Part shown: positions 48,377 to 57,670 of the stretch, piece by piece
Layout: every line of letters starts with the position of its first letter
Position numbering within the stretch: the stretch's first letter is position 1
From: Mycolicibacterium peregrinum
GTDB lineage: Bacteria > Actinomycetota > Actinomycetes > Mycobacteriales > Mycobacteriaceae
Assembly: GCF_001665625.1 (NCBI RefSeq)
Contig: NZ_LZSY01000110.1
Span: 167,875 to 231,874, forward strand
Length of the DNA stretch: 64,000 bases
Direction: 5' to 3'
Translations under genes and position numbers: made by a program
The notes under the pieces: model-generated
Seen by the model: the letters and a program-made list of their open reading frames with translations, nothing else
The model's database searches: none
Told to the model about the DNA's origin: nothing

Positions 48377-51229
48377 TCAGGCCTTCTTGGCGGCGGCCTT
48401 CTTCGCCGGGGCCTTCTTGGCAGCGGTTTTCTTGGCAGCAGCCTTCTTCGCCGGAGCCTTCTTCGCGGCCTTCTTCACCGGACCACGGGCCCGACGATCG
48501 GCCAGCAGTTCCGAGGCGCGCTCGTCGGTGATCGAGGCGACGTCGTCGCCCTTGCGCAGGCTGGCATTGGTCTCACCGTCGGTGACATACGGACCGAACC
48601 GCCCGTCCTTGATCACCATCGGCTTGCCCGAGGCCGGGTCGGTACCCAGCTCACGCAGCGGCGGGGCCGCAGCGGCCTGGCGCCCACGGCGTTTCGGCTC
48701 GGCGTAGATCTTGAGAGCCTCGTCGAGGGTGATGGTGAACATCTGTTCCTCGGTGGCCAGCGAACGAGAGTCGGTGCCGCGCTTGAGATACGGACCGTAG
48801 CGGCCGTTCTGCGCGGTGATCTCCTCGTTGTTCGACGGGTCGACACCGACCACCCGGGGCAGCGACAGCAGCTTGAGCGCGTCGTCCAGCGTCACGGTCT
48901 CCAGATCCATTGTGCGCAAGAGAGATCCGGTGCGCGGCTTGGGTCCGGTCGGCTTCTTGCCCTTCTTGGCCGTCGTACCGGCATCCGGATCCTCGGGGGG
49001 TTCCGGGAGGATCTCGGTGACGTAGGGACCGAATCGTCCGTCCTTGGCGACGATCTCGTGCCCGGACACCGGGTCGATACCCAGCACGCGGCCCTCTTGC
49101 GGTGTTGCGAAAGCCTTCTCGGCCAACTCGAGGGTCAGCTCGTCGGGCGTCAGCTCATCCTTGAGGTTGGCGCGCTGCGGCTTGAGCTCCCCTGGATTGT
49201 CCGGATCCGCGATCATCCGCTCCAGGTACGGGCCGTTGCGACCGACCCGGACCACCACAGCGCGACCTTCGTCGTCATCGAAGAGCTTGATGGAGTTGAC
49301 TTCTCGCGCGTCGATGCCTTCGAGGTTGCCGCCGACGAGGTGCTTGAGGCCCCCGGCGCGGGCGATGGATCCCTCGACGCCGTGCTCACCGCCGAAGTAG
49401 AAGTTCGACAGCCAGTTGGTGCGTTGTTCCTGGCCGTTGGCGATCTCGTCGAGCTCGTCTTCCATGGCCGCGGTGAAGTCGTAATCCACCAGCCGGCCGA
49501 AGTGTTGCTCCAACAGTCCGATGACGGCAAAGGCGACCCACGACGGGACCAGCGCACTGCCCTTTTTGACCACGTAGCCGCGGTCCTGGATGGTCTTGAT
49601 GATCGAGCTGTACGTCGACGGGCGGCCGATACCGAGTTCTTCGAGGGCCTTGATCAGCGACGCCTCGGTGTAGCGGGCCGGCGGGCTGGTGGTGTGCCCG
49701 TCGGCGGTCAGATCGGCGGCGTCGACGCGCTGGCCCTGGGTCAGGTTCGGCAGCTGGCTCTCGGCGTCGTCGGCCTCACCGCCGGCCTGCTCGTCGAGGC
49801 TCTCGACGTAGGCCTTCAGGAAGCCCGCGAACGTGATCGTGCGGCCGGACGCGTTGAAGACGACCTGATGAACGCCCGCGGTGCCCCCGTCCAATGTCGC
49901 CGCCGGGGCGGCTCCGGCGATTCGCAGCGACAGCGTCGTACCGCGCGCATCGGCCATCTGGGAGGCCACGGTGCGCTGCCAGATCAGCTCGTAGAGCCGG
50001 AACTCGTCGGTGTCCAGCTGCGCGTGCAGCTGCCCCGGGGTCTGGAACACGTCACCGGCTGGGCGGATCGCCTCGTGCGCCTCCTGGGCGTTCTTGACCT
50101 TGCGGGTGTACTGCCGCGGCGACGGATGCACGTACTCGTCACCGTAGAGCTGCCGCGCCTGATTGCGTGCGGCGTTGATGGCCGACTCCGACAACGTGGT
50201 CGAGTCGGTACGCATGTAGGTGATGTAGCCGTTCTCGTACAACCGCTGCGCGATGCTCATGGTCCGCTCCGAGGAGAACCGCAGCTTGCGGGCGGCCTCC
50301 TGCTGCAACGTGGAGGTCATGAACGGCGCGTAGGGCTTGCGCGTGTACGGCTTCTGCTCGACGGAGCTGACGGCCAACTGGGCGCCGCGCAGACCGGCGG
50401 CCAGGGCCCCGGCGCTCGCTTCGTCGAGCACGAGCACCTCGTCGGGCTTCTTCAACTGGCCCAGCGAGTCGAAATCACGACCGGCGGCGACGCGGCGGCC
50501 GTCGACGGTGTTGAGCTTGGCGGTGAACTTGGGCGGGGTGGCCTCCGGGTCGGAGACCGACGCGTCCAACTCCGCGCTGACGTCCCAGTACCCGGCGCTG
50601 CGGAACGCCATGCGCTCCCGCTCACGCTGCACGATGATGCGGGTGGCCACCGACTGCACCCGGCCCGCCGACAGCTTCGGCGCGACCTTCTTCCACAGCA
50701 CGGGCGACACTTCGTAGCCGTAGAGCCGGTCGAGGATGCGGCGGGTTTCCTGCGCGTCGACCAGCGCGATGTCCAGGTCACGGGGGTTTTCCGCGGCGGC
50801 CCGGATCGCGGGTTCGGTGATCTCGTGGAACACCATCCGCCGGACCGGCACCTTGGGCTTCAGCGTCTCCAGGAGGTGCCAGGCGATCGCCTCACCCTCG
50901 CGGTCACCGTCCGTTGCGAGGTAGAGCTCGTCGACACCCTTGAGCAGGTCTTTGAGCTCGGTGACAGTGCTCTTCTTCTCGGGGCTGACGATGTAGAGCG
51001 GTTCGAAGTTGTCGTCGACGTTGACCCCGAGGCGTGCCCACGGCTCGGATTTGTACTTGGCGGGCACGTCAGCGGCATTGCGCGGCAGGTCACGGATGTG
51101 CCCACGGGAGGATTCGACCACGTAATTGGAGCCCAGGTAGCCGGCGATCTTGCGCGCCTTGGTCGGCGACTCGACAATCACGAGTCGCCGGACATTCCCC
51201 TTGCTACCGCTGCCGCTATCGCCAGCCAA
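48377..51229 (-). CDS. topA: DNA topoisomerase I (type IA) TopA
   Basis: 950 residues from TTG 51229. Toprim domain RLVIVESPTKARKIAGYLGS with YLATDGDREGEAIAWHLLE. The catalytic Tyr is in ITYMRTDSTTLSESAIN. The C-terminal region has repeated basic topoisomerase modules without zinc fingers (GRFGPYVTEILPEP, GRYGPYLKRGTDS, GRFGPYVTDGETNASL) and a 30-residue Lys/Ala tail. This is the mycobacterial type, which relaxes negative supercoils and binds DNA through its basic tail. The gene should be essential and is the only type IA topoisomerase visible here. Confidence 0.98.
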   Translation of the reverse strand: MAGDSGSGSKGNVRRLVIVESPTKARKIAGYLGSNYVVESSRGHIRDLPRNAADVPAKYKSEPWARLGVNVDDNFEPLYIVSPEKKSTVTELKDLLKGVDELYLATDGDREGEAIAWHLLETLKPKVPVRRMVFHEITEPAIRAAAENPRDLDIALVDAQETRRILDRLYGYEVSPVLWKKVAPKLSAGRVQSVATRIIVQRERERMAFRSAGYWDVSAELDASVSDPEATPPKFTAKLNTVDGRRVAAGRDFDSLGQLKKPDEVLVLDEASAGALAAGLRGAQLAVSSVEQKPYTRKPYAPFMTSTLQQEAARKLRFSSERTMSIAQRLYENGYITYMRTDSTTLSESAINAARNQARQLYGDEYVHPSPRQYTRKVKNAQEAHEAIRPAGDVFQTPGQLHAQLDTDEFRLYELIWQRTVASQMADARGTTLSLRIAGAAPAATLDGGTAGVHQVVFNASGRTITFAGFLKAYVESLDEQAGGEADDAESQLPNLTQGQRVDAADLTADGHTTSPPARYTEASLIKALEELGIGRPSTYSSIIKTIQDRGYVVKKGSALVPSWVAFAVIGLLEQHFGRLVDYDFTAAMEDELDEIANGQEQRTNWLSNFYFGGEHGVEGSIARAGGLKHLVGGNLEGIDAREVNSIKLFDDDEGRAVVVRVGRNGPYLERMIADPDNPGELKPQRANLKDELTPDELTLELAEKAFATPQEGRVLGIDPVSGHEIVAKDGRFGPYVTEILPEPPEDPDAGTTAKKGKKPTGPKPRTGSLLRTMDLETVTLDDALKLLSLPRVVGVDPSNNEEITAQNGRYGPYLKRGTDSRSLATEEQMFTITLDEALKIYAEPKRRGRQAAAAPPLRELGTDPASGKPMVIKDGRFGPYVTDGETNASLRKGDDVASITDERASELLADRRARGPVKKAAKKAPAKKAAAKKTAAKKAPAKKAAAKKA

Positions 51230-51331
51230 CGTGCTTACGCTCCACTTCTATAGTTGCCGCGCCACGCCCGGCAACTGACAATTTCGCATTACGCGCGAGC
51301 CTACGCAAACCGGCTCTCCGCATGTGCACCA

Positions 51332-51925
51332 TTAAATACGTGGCCATTGCGCCAACGCGGAGGCCTCCCTGGGCGGTTCCCCGACATTCTCCACCAGGCG
51401 TGACAGGCGTCGACGCCCACTGATCCGCAGGGCGGGATGGGAGCCTCTGGTCCCGATCAGAGTCGGGGCGATTCCCACCCGCATCATGGCCGCGGCCAGC
51501 GGAGCGTGGGTATCGGGCGCATGCGGGTCCAGCCCCAGCAGGTAACGGTCGTCGGCCTCGGGTGTGCCCGCCGCCAGCGTCCAGGCCCGCAACTCGCGGG
51601 CACCGGGCAGCCATCGGGGCGGCACTGTCTTGACCGCGCCCCTGGTCCATTCCCCGGCGATCAGCATCAACTGCGGATCCAGCGCCGTACGCACCAGCGG
51701 GTTGTTCTCGTCGGTCCGGGAGATCTCCGGCACCAGCCCAACCTCGGTGATCATCTCGGCCAGGCCGTTGGCCCGCCACAGCTCGGCGACGACCACCGAG
51801 ATCCGGGCCGCCTGCCGACCGCCGCTGCTCGCCAGAACGATCTGTCCCGGCCCGGCAAGCACCCCGGTCAGGTCGGCCACCGCAGGCGGCACCGACTCAG
51901 CCGAGAAGAAGGACAGCTGGCTCAC
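51332..51925 (-). CDS. Conserved hypothetical protein (Rv3647c homologue)
   Basis: 197 residues from ATG 51925, between cspA and topA as in M. tuberculosis. Begins MSQLSFFSAESVPPAVADLTG; contains VVVAELWRANGLAEMITEVG and GARELRAWTLAAGTPEADDR. No signal peptide, membrane segment or catalytic motif is recognised. Composition is balanced and length conserved, so it is a real gene. Its function is not known; the conserved neighbours suggest a link to nucleic-acid metabolism at most. Confidence 0.85.
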   Translation of the reverse strand: MSQLSFFSAESVPPAVADLTGVLAGPGQIVLASSGGRQAARISVVVAELWRANGLAEMITEVGLVPEISRTDENNPLVRTALDPQLMLIAGEWTRGAVKTVPPRWLPGARELRAWTLAAGTPEADDRYLLGLDPHAPDTHAPLAAAMMRVGIAPTLIGTRGSHPALRISGRRRLSRLVENVGEPPREASALAQWPRI

Positions 51926-51953
51926 AAACCGACACTAGGCCAGCACAGGCTGC

Positions 51954-52004
51954 AAAAACGAGAACACCCCCGCGGTGTCCGATTTTGGACTCACACGGGG
52001 GTGT
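51954..52004 (-). terminator. Intrinsic terminator of cspA
   Basis: Reverse strand: arms at 52004-51996 and 51972-51964 (ACACCCCCG / CGGGGGTGT) form a nine-pair stem, followed shortly by TTCTCGTTTTTG at 51964-51953. The hairpin plus T-run is 20 bases after the cspA stop. One of the few textbook U-tract terminators in the window. Confidence 0.88.
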
Positions 52005-52023
52005 CTCTTTGGGTTTGTTTGGC

Positions 52024-52227
52024 TCAGATGGCCCGAACACCCGTGGCCTGCGGCCCCTTGGGGCTCTGGCCAACCTCGAACTCAACCTTCTGGTTCTCCT
52101 CCAGGGTGCGGAATCCGCTGCCCTGGATTTCCGTGTAGTGGACAAACACGTCGGCAGAGCCGTCCTCCGGAGCGATGAAGCCGAAGCCCTTTTCCGCGTT
52201 GAACCACTTCACAGTTCCCTGTGGCAT
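52024..52227 (-). CDS. cspA: Cold-shock protein CspA (Rv3648c homologue)
   Basis: 67 residues, one OB-fold: [20 protein letters not shown] carries RNP1 (KGFGFI) and VFVHYTEI carries RNP2. It binds single-stranded RNA and DNA and acts as an RNA chaperone. The start has a purine-rich leader AGAAAGGAAAG ahead of the ATG. The transcript ends at the strong terminator at 51954-52004, so it is monocistronic. The ~300-bp region upstream, shared with the divergent helicase, must hold its promoter and probably a long leader. Confidence 0.97.
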   Translation of the reverse strand: MPQGTVKWFNAEKGFGFIAPEDGSADVFVHYTEIQGSGFRTLEENQKVEFEVGQSPKGPQATGVRAI

Positions 52228-52524
52228 CTTTTGTTCTTTCCTTCTCTTTCAACCGGGTGCGGTCCACCGACTTCCGGTGCACCGGGCCCGTTCCGACCGC
52301 CATCCTTCGTGGAGTCGCCCGGAACTGACCCGACCTACAACCCTCGCAGGAACCGCGATCGCAACGACGATCCTGCGAGTGCGAGTACAAACACAGAAGC
52401 TGCGACCGTGATCAGTCAACCATGTTCGGGTCGGCTGCGACAGTCTTGTCTTGCGGCGCGTGGTGAACAATTCGTTTACAAATCCGGGCCGTTGTCGGCG
52501 GGGTAGATCGTAGGAGGACGGACA
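52228..52524. promoter_or_regulatory. Divergent promoter region, cspA leader and helicase upstream
   Basis: 297 bases with no supported ORF. On the reverse strand TTGACTGATCACGG around 52400-52420 could be a -35 element, with TTTGTACT downstream, but the spacing is poor. Cold-shock genes usually have 100-200 base leaders, consistent with this length. On the plus strand no clear promoter hexamers stand out before the helicase GTG; a weak GTAGGAGG-like ribosome site (TAGGAGGACGGACAGTG) is present. Confidence 0.5.
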
Positions 52525-54879
52525 GTGCTGGATCAGGGGGCGGATTTCGGCCGTGAGCTGCTGGCTTGCGCTGTCGACGGCACCCCTTCCGGGGAAGATC
52601 CGCTACGCCATGTTGCGGATATACCGGCGCGGCCCGGCAAACCAGATCGATGGCCGCAATGGGCCCATCCGGAGGTCATTCAGGCTTTGCAGGACCGCGG
52701 CGTGACCGCACCGTGGTCGCATCAGCTCGCCGCCGCCGAATTGGCCCGCGCCGGCCGACATGTGGTGGTGTCCACGGGAACCGCATCGGGTAAGTCCCTG
52801 GCCTACCAATTACCGATCCTCTCGGCGTTGGCCGAGGACCGGCAGACCCGGGTGCTGTACCTGTCCCCGACGAAGGCGCTCGGACACGACCAGCTGCGTA
52901 CCGCACAGAACCTGACGGAGACCGTCGCCGCTCTGCGGGACGTGGCGCCGGCGCCGTATGACGGTGACAGCGCCACCGAGGTCCGTCGGTTCGCCCGGGA
53001 ACGGTCGAGATGGATTTTCTCCAATCCGGACATGATCCATCTGTCGCTGCTGCGCAACCATGCCCGATGGGCGGTGTTCCTGCGTCACCTCAAGTACGTC
53101 GTAGTCGACGAATGTCATTACTACCGTGGCATTTTCGGTTCCAACGTGGCGATGGTACTGAGGCGCCTGTTGCGATTGTGCGAGCGATATTCCGCCGACG
53201 GCTCGGTACCGACGGTGATTTTCGCGAGTGCCACCACGGCGTCACCGGCCGAGACGGCCGCGGAGTTGATCGGGCAGACAGTGGCCGAGGTGACCGAGGA
53301 CGGCTCACCGCAGGGCGCCCGCACGATCGCGTTGTGGGAACCGGCCCTGCTCGACGATCTCACCGGTGAGAACGGCGCGCCGGTCCGGCGTTCGGCCGGC
53401 GCCGAGGCCGCCCGGGTCATGGCCGACCTGATGTCCGAGGGCGCACGCACGTTGACCTTCGTCCGGTCCCGGCGCGGCGCCGAACTCACCGCGCTGGGAA
53501 CCCGGGCCCGGTTGGAGGACACCGCACCAGAGCTGGCCGATCAGGTGGCGTCCTACCGGGCCGGTTTTCTCGCCGAGGACCGCCGCGAACTGGAGCACGC
53601 CCTGACCGACGGCCGGCTGCGTGGGCTGGCCACCACCAACGCACTCGAGCTCGGTATCGACATCGCCGGACTCGACGCTGTGGTGATGGCGGGGTTTCCC
53701 GGCACCGTCACCTCGTTCTGGCAGCAGGCCGGGCGGTCCGGCCGGCGCGGACAGGGCGCGCTGATCGTGTTGATCGCCCGCGACGATCCCCTGGACACCT
53801 ACCTGGTGCACCATCCCGCGGCGCTGCTGGACAAGCCGATCGAGCGGGTGGTCATCGACCCGACGAATCCACACGTGCTGGGCCCGCAGTTGCTCTGCGC
53901 CGCAGCCGAGCTACCGCTCACCGCGGCCGAGGTCCGGTTGTGGAACGCCGAGGCGGTGGCCGAAACCCTGGTCGACGACGGACTGCTCCGGAAGCGTCCC
54001 AGCGGCTATTTCCCCGCACCCGGGGTGGATCCGCACCCGGCCGTGGACATCCGCGGCTCCAGCGGCGGTCAGATCGCGATCCTGGAGGTCGACACCGGCA
54101 GGATGCTGGGCAGCACCGGCGCCGGGCAGGCGGCGTCGTCGTTGCATCCCGGCGCCGTGTATCTGCACCAGGGCGAGACCTTTCTGGTCGACTCGTTGTC
54201 CTTCGAGGACGGGGTGGCGTTCGTGCATGCCGCCGATCCGGGCTACAGCACGTTCGCCAGGGAACTCACCGACATCGCCGTCACCGGTCCCGGCGAGCGC
54301 AGGACGTTCGGCCCGGTCACCGTGGGCCTGGTTCCGGTGTCGGTGACCAACACCGTGGTGGGTTACCTGCGCCGGCGGATCGATGGCGAGGTCATCGATT
54401 TCGTGGAACTGGACATGCCGCCGAGCACCCTGGACACCATGGCCGTGATGTGCACCATCACCCCGGAAGCGTTACAGGACAACGGCATCGATCTGCTGGC
54501 CATGCCGGGAAGTCTGCATGCCGCCGAACACGCAGCGATCGGTCTGCTGCCCCTGGTGGCCAGCTGCGACCGCGGCGACATCGGCGGAGTCTCGACGGCC
54601 GTCGGACCGGTCGACGGTTTGCCGTCGATCTTCGTCTACGACGGCTATCCCGGCGGGGCGGGTTTCGCCGACCGCGGATTCCGCAATCTGAGTACGTGGT
54701 GGGGCGCCACTGCCGACGCGATCGAGGCTTGTGAGTGCCCGCAGGGGTGCCCCTCGTGCGTGCAGTCACCGAAATGCGGCAACGGGAACGACCCGCTGGA
54801 CAAATCGGGCGCGATACAAGTGCTCCGCCTGGTGCTCGGCGCGCTGAGTACGTCCTCAGCGGACCCCCGACCGCGTTGA
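52525..54879 (+). CDS. DEAD/DEAH helicase with DUF1998, MrfA/YprA-type (Rv3649 homologue)
   Basis: 784 residues from GTG 52525 with GGAGG upstream. SF2 motifs: VVVSTGTASGKSLAY (motif I), VVVDECHYYRG (II, DECH), FASATTASP (III), then VMAGFPGTVTSFWQQAGRSG with RRGQG (VI). The C-terminal DUF1998 carries four Cys in CECPQGCPSCVQSPKCGNGN, the zinc module of MrfA-type 3'-5' helicases implicated in mitomycin/interstrand damage repair in Bacillus. Both sets are complete, so it should be active. Probably a DNA-repair enzyme. Confidence 0.93.
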   Translation: MLDQGADFGRELLACAVDGTPSGEDPLRHVADIPARPGKPDRWPQWAHPEVIQALQDRGVTAPWSHQLAAAELARAGRHVVVSTGTASGKSLAYQLPILSALAEDRQTRVLYLSPTKALGHDQLRTAQNLTETVAALRDVAPAPYDGDSATEVRRFARERSRWIFSNPDMIHLSLLRNHARWAVFLRHLKYVVVDECHYYRGIFGSNVAMVLRRLLRLCERYSADGSVPTVIFASATTASPAETAAELIGQTVAEVTEDGSPQGARTIALWEPALLDDLTGENGAPVRRSAGAEAARVMADLMSEGARTLTFVRSRRGAELTALGTRARLEDTAPELADQVASYRAGFLAEDRRELEHALTDGRLRGLATTNALELGIDIAGLDAVVMAGFPGTVTSFWQQAGRSGRRGQGALIVLIARDDPLDTYLVHHPAALLDKPIERVVIDPTNPHVLGPQLLCAAAELPLTAAEVRLWNAEAVAETLVDDGLLRKRPSGYFPAPGVDPHPAVDIRGSSGGQIAILEVDTGRMLGSTGAGQAASSLHPGAVYLHQGETFLVDSLSFEDGVAFVHAADPGYSTFARELTDIAVTGPGERRTFGPVTVGLVPVSVTNTVVGYLRRRIDGEVIDFVELDMPPSTLDTMAVMCTITPEALQDNGIDLLAMPGSLHAAEHAAIGLLPLVASCDRGDIGGVSTAVGPVDGLPSIFVYDGYPGGAGFADRGFRNLSTWWGATADAIEACECPQGCPSCVQSPKCGNGNDPLDKSGAIQVLRLVLGALSTSSADPRPR

Positions 54880-55148
54880 CGACCGACCCCTCGACGGCCG
54901 ACTACGTGGATCTACTACTGCGTGGCTGCATTCGGCCACGCCGAACACACAGACGGTGCGACGAACGGTCGGACAACGCGATCCGTTCCCAATCCCGGAG
55001 GCCGGGCGCAGTGGCAAATTACGTGAACTCACTCATGTTTGCAACCCGACAGACCCGGCTTCGGGTATCTGCGACCGTAATCCGCAGTTTTCTCCTGCGG
55101 ATCACGTCGTCGTCGCAGGCGTAATACAGCTACCCACACCCCGGTAAA

Positions 55149-56183
55149 ATGCCGCGCATGACCCACGACTGGCTGCTCGTGGAGACACTGGGTAGCGAGC
55201 CTGCCGTGGTCGCGCGAGGTCTGCAGACGAAGAACCTTGTCCCGATCAGTGTGTTTCTACGACGAAATCCGCACCTGATGGCAATTCAGAGCGCCATCAG
55301 GGAAACCGTCCAGGCCGGCCAGGGCCTCAGCACCATCACACCCAAGAATGACCGCGTAATCCGCACCGAAGTGGTGCGGATGTCCGACGGGCACATCCAC
55401 GGCGTCCACGTCTGGATCGGACCGATCGACGTCGACCCGCCCCAGCGGCCGGTTCCCGGCCCGCTGGTCTGGGACCTGACCGCAGGCGTGGCCACCGATA
55501 CCCCTGAATCGCTGCGTAACAGCGGAATGAACCCCGAAACCGAAGCCACCCACGACCGGACGTTCGCCGACGATCTACCGGCCCGGGACCTCAACGGCAG
55601 CGAGGCCAAGGTGCTGGCCATGACCGTCAAGCCCGTGGTCGGCAACACCTTGTGCACCACCTGGGATGTCACCGACCATCGCGGGGAGACCATCACGGTG
55701 GGATTCGTGGCCCGGGTGACCCTGGAGCCACGCGACGACGGCGCCGACCGGATGGTCTGCCGGGCCATGAACTGGCGCAGCGAGCGCGACTCCCCGGTGA
55801 CACCCGTCGACAACCTGGCGCAGCGCATCCTCAACGGACTGGCCTGCCCCGGTGTGCACCGGGCCCTGGTCGGCCTCGACGACTGGAAGTTGTTGAAGTG
55901 GCTCGACGAGCCCGCACCGTTCTTCGACTGGCGTCACCGCGACGGCGGGCCCGCCCGCATCCACCCGGCCGATGCCCGGCACATGGCCCGGATGACCTCG
56001 GATTTCACCGACGGTGTCACCACCGCGGTGCTGCGGATGCGCGCTGAAGACGGCGGCTGGCAGCCGGTGCACATGACGATCAACCGGATCGAACTCGACG
56101 ACGACACCTTCGCCGGTCTGATCGCGCTGCGGCTACCGACCGACGACGAGGTCGCCGCGGCGGATCTCGACCGGCTCGACTAA
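55149..56183 (+). CDS. Rv3651-like tandem sensor-domain protein
   Basis: 344 residues from ATG 55149; the short 270-base gap before it holds no convincing ORF (the place of PE33 in M. tuberculosis is empty). Begins THDWLLVETLGSEPAVVARG. Residues ~45-160 and ~210-340 look like two PAS/GAF-like alpha-beta domains (VRMSDGHIHGVHVWIG, TTAVLRMRAEDGGWQPVHMT). Rv3651 is known for a two-sensor-domain fold without a catalytic output. The ligand is unknown. Its stop overlaps the stop of the converging TadE-like gene. Confidence 0.88.
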   Translation: MPRMTHDWLLVETLGSEPAVVARGLQTKNLVPISVFLRRNPHLMAIQSAIRETVQAGQGLSTITPKNDRVIRTEVVRMSDGHIHGVHVWIGPIDVDPPQRPVPGPLVWDLTAGVATDTPESLRNSGMNPETEATHDRTFADDLPARDLNGSEAKVLAMTVKPVVGNTLCTTWDVTDHRGETITVGFVARVTLEPRDDGADRMVCRAMNWRSERDSPVTPVDNLAQRILNGLACPGVHRALVGLDDWKLLKWLDEPAPFFDWRHRDGGPARIHPADARHMARMTSDFTDGVTTAVLRMRAEDGGWQPVHMTINRIELDDDTFAGLIALRLPTDDEVAAADLDRLD

Positions 56184-56506
56184 TCGGCGGTGCCCACCGG
56201 TCCGGCGCGAGAGGCTGCGCGGGCTAGACCGACGCCCCATCGGCCGAGTCGCACCGGGACGGATACCTCGAGCACCACGTCGAGGCCGTCGATCCGGCAG
56301 GCGCCCAGGTCCGAACGCAGCCGCACCGCGATCTGGGTGGCCCGCGCGCACGCCGCGTCCGGTCCGGACACCACGGCGCCGGCGGCGCCCAAGGCCGCCA
56401 GATCCGCTGCGGCCTGGGCCCGGTGCCGGGCCGTGACGGCAGCACCGAGGTAGGCACCACCGGCCGCGAACGCGATCACCGTCGCGATCATCGCCGCGGC
56501 CAACAC
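56180..56506 (-). CDS. TadE/TadG-like pseudopilin-type protein (Rv3654c homologue)
   Basis: 108 residues if started at GTG 56506; the conserved GERGSATVL segment just before it suggests an upstream start that has no canonical codon, so the 5' end is uncertain. A single hydrophobic helix near the N-terminus (AAAMIATVIAFAAGGAYLGA) is followed by RHRAQAAADLAALGAAGAVV, the hallmark of Flp/TadG-like pilus assembly proteins. Two Cys follow (ACARAT, GACRIDG). It is the last gene of the tad locus and overlaps the end of Rv3651 by 4 bases. Confidence 0.8.
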   Translation of the reverse strand: MLAAAMIATVIAFAAGGAYLGAAVTARHRAQAAADLAALGAAGAVVSGPDAACARATQIAVRLRSDLGACRIDGLDVVLEVSVPVRLGRWGVGLARAASRAGPVGTAD

Positions 56507-56522
56507 CGTGGCCGAACCGCGC

Positions 56523-56849
56523 TCACCCGATTCCGGGTTCGGGCACCGCGGCCGCCTCGGCGGACACCGTGAACCCCGGCAGTGCCGTCGCGGCGCTGAC
56601 CCGGGCGACCACCAGACCGCCGTCGCGGGCGAGATGCACCACCGCGCCGGACGGGGCGATACGCCGAGCGGCCGCCGTGGCCGTCTCGCCCTCACCCCGG
56701 GCCGCCAAGCGGGCGGCTTCGCGCGCTGCGTCGATGCACCGGATCTGCATGCCCACCGCGCCAAGGCCACCGACACACAACACCAGGACAGCCACCAGAG
56801 CTGCGATGGCAAAAGCCGCCTCGACCGTGACCGCACCCCGGTCATCCAG
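56523..56849 (-). CDS. TadE-like protein (Rv3655c homologue), start codon not clear
   Basis: The reading frame ending at 56523 encodes RLDDRLDDRGAVTVEAAFAI, with the TadE prepilin-like GAVTVEAAFA motif (Glu at +5 type) and a helix AIAALVAVLVLCVGGLGAV, then AAREAARLAARGEGETATAA. No ATG, GTG or TTG exists in this frame between the previous gene's stop and the motif; CTG 56849 is given as the nearest. Two ATGs (56857, 56845) lie one base out of frame, and one extra G in the GGGG run at 56836-56839 would join them. A one-base error or mutation there is likely. Confidence 0.7.
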   Translation of the reverse strand: MDDRGAVTVEAAFAIAALVAVLVLCVGGLGAVGMQIRCIDAAREAARLAARGEGETATAAARRIAPSGAVVHLARDGGLVVARVSAATALPGFTVSAEAAAVPEPGIG

Positions 56850-56857
56850 CCGGTCAT

Positions 56858-57061
56858 CTAGACGTTGGTGTTCAGCGCCCGACTGATGATGTTGGTCAGC
56901 GCGCTCACGATCGAATCGCCCGTGACCACGGTGTACAGGATCGCCCCGAACGCCGCGGCGGCGATCGTGCCGATCGCGTATTCGACGGTGCTCATCCCTG
57001 ATTCGTCGAGCATCAGCAGTGCCGCCCTGGCATTTGCCCGCTGAATCATGTTTCCCGCCAT
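56858..57061 (-). CDS. DUF4244 / Flp-type prepilin (Rv3656c homologue)
   Basis: 67 residues from ATG 57061, with the strong ribosome site GGGAGGAAATATC ahead of it. The segment DESGMSTVEYAIGTIAAAAF has the G-x-x-TVEY prepilin cleavage-like pattern (Glu at +5 of the mature protein), then a hydrophobic helix AAAFGAILYTVVTG. This should be the major pilin subunit of the Tad pilus. It is encoded upstream of the two TadE-like genes and downstream of TadC. Confidence 0.88.
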   Translation of the reverse strand: MAGNMIQRANARAALLMLDESGMSTVEYAIGTIAAAAFGAILYTVVTGDSIVSALTNIISRALNTNV

Positions 57062-57088
57062 GATATTTCCTCCCTCTGCGATGTGTAC

Positions 57089-57670
57089 TCACAACAAACC
57101 TGAACCCAGCACGTCACCGGCCAGGCCGGCGACCACAGGAACGACTCCGAGGCACACGAACGCCGGCAGGTAACACAGCCCCAACGGTCCGGCGACCAGT
57201 ACCGAGGCCCGTTCTGCCACCGCGTCGGCCGCGGCAGTGGCATCGTGTCGAGCCTGGGCGGCCAACTCGGCCACCCCGTCGGCCAGAGCACTGCCCGATG
57301 CCGCCGAGCGGCGGGCCAGCCGCAACAGGGCCTCTGCGTTCTTGTCTTGCGGCACTGTGTCATTGCCACCGGACCAGGCCGTGGCCGGATCCGCTCCGAG
57401 CGCCAGCAGCTCAGCCGCGCGCCGCAACATCGGTGCCAGTGACGGTGGCGCCGACGCGGTGGCGGCTGCGGCCGCGGTCGACACCGCCATCCCGGCGGCC
57501 AGACATGCGGAGAACAGGTCGAACGTCGAGGCCGCAGCGAGCGGATCATCGGTGTGCACCCGCCGTGGGCCCGTCTGCGGCCCCGGTCCGGGCGCAGCAC
57601 GGGACCGCACCCGCGCCGGATCCGCACCGACCAGCAGTGCCAGAGCGAGAAGCACTGCTGGCCAACTCAT
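57089..57670 (-). CDS. TadC-like type II secretion F-domain protein (Rv3657c homologue)
   Basis: 193 residues from ATG 57670 overlapping the TadB stop (ATGA). A signal-anchor helix WPAVLLALALLVGA, then LAAASTFDLFSACLAAGMAV, LARRSAASGSALADGVAELA and AGPLGLCYLPAFVCLGVVPV form the T2SF/GspF-like half domain. It normally pairs with the TadB-like protein to form the inner-membrane platform. Length matches the small mycobacterial form. Confidence 0.85.
   Translation of the reverse strand: MSWPAVLLALALLVGADPARVRSRAAPGPGPQTGPRRVHTDDPLAAASTFDLFSACLAAGMAVSTAAAAATASAPPSLAPMLRRAAELLALGADPATAWSGGNDTVPQDKNAEALLRLARRSAASGSALADGVAELAAQARHDATAAADAVAERASVLVAGPLGLCYLPAFVCLGVVPVVAGLAGDVLGSGLL

Noticed and set aside
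49058..51253. 731-codon open frame opposite topA
   Set aside because: Antisense shadow; topA has complete type IA motifs on the other strand.
54880..55148. PE-family gene between the helicase and Rv3651 homologue (PE33 position)
   Set aside because: No PE N-terminal motif and no supported ORF; the gap is simply intergenic.
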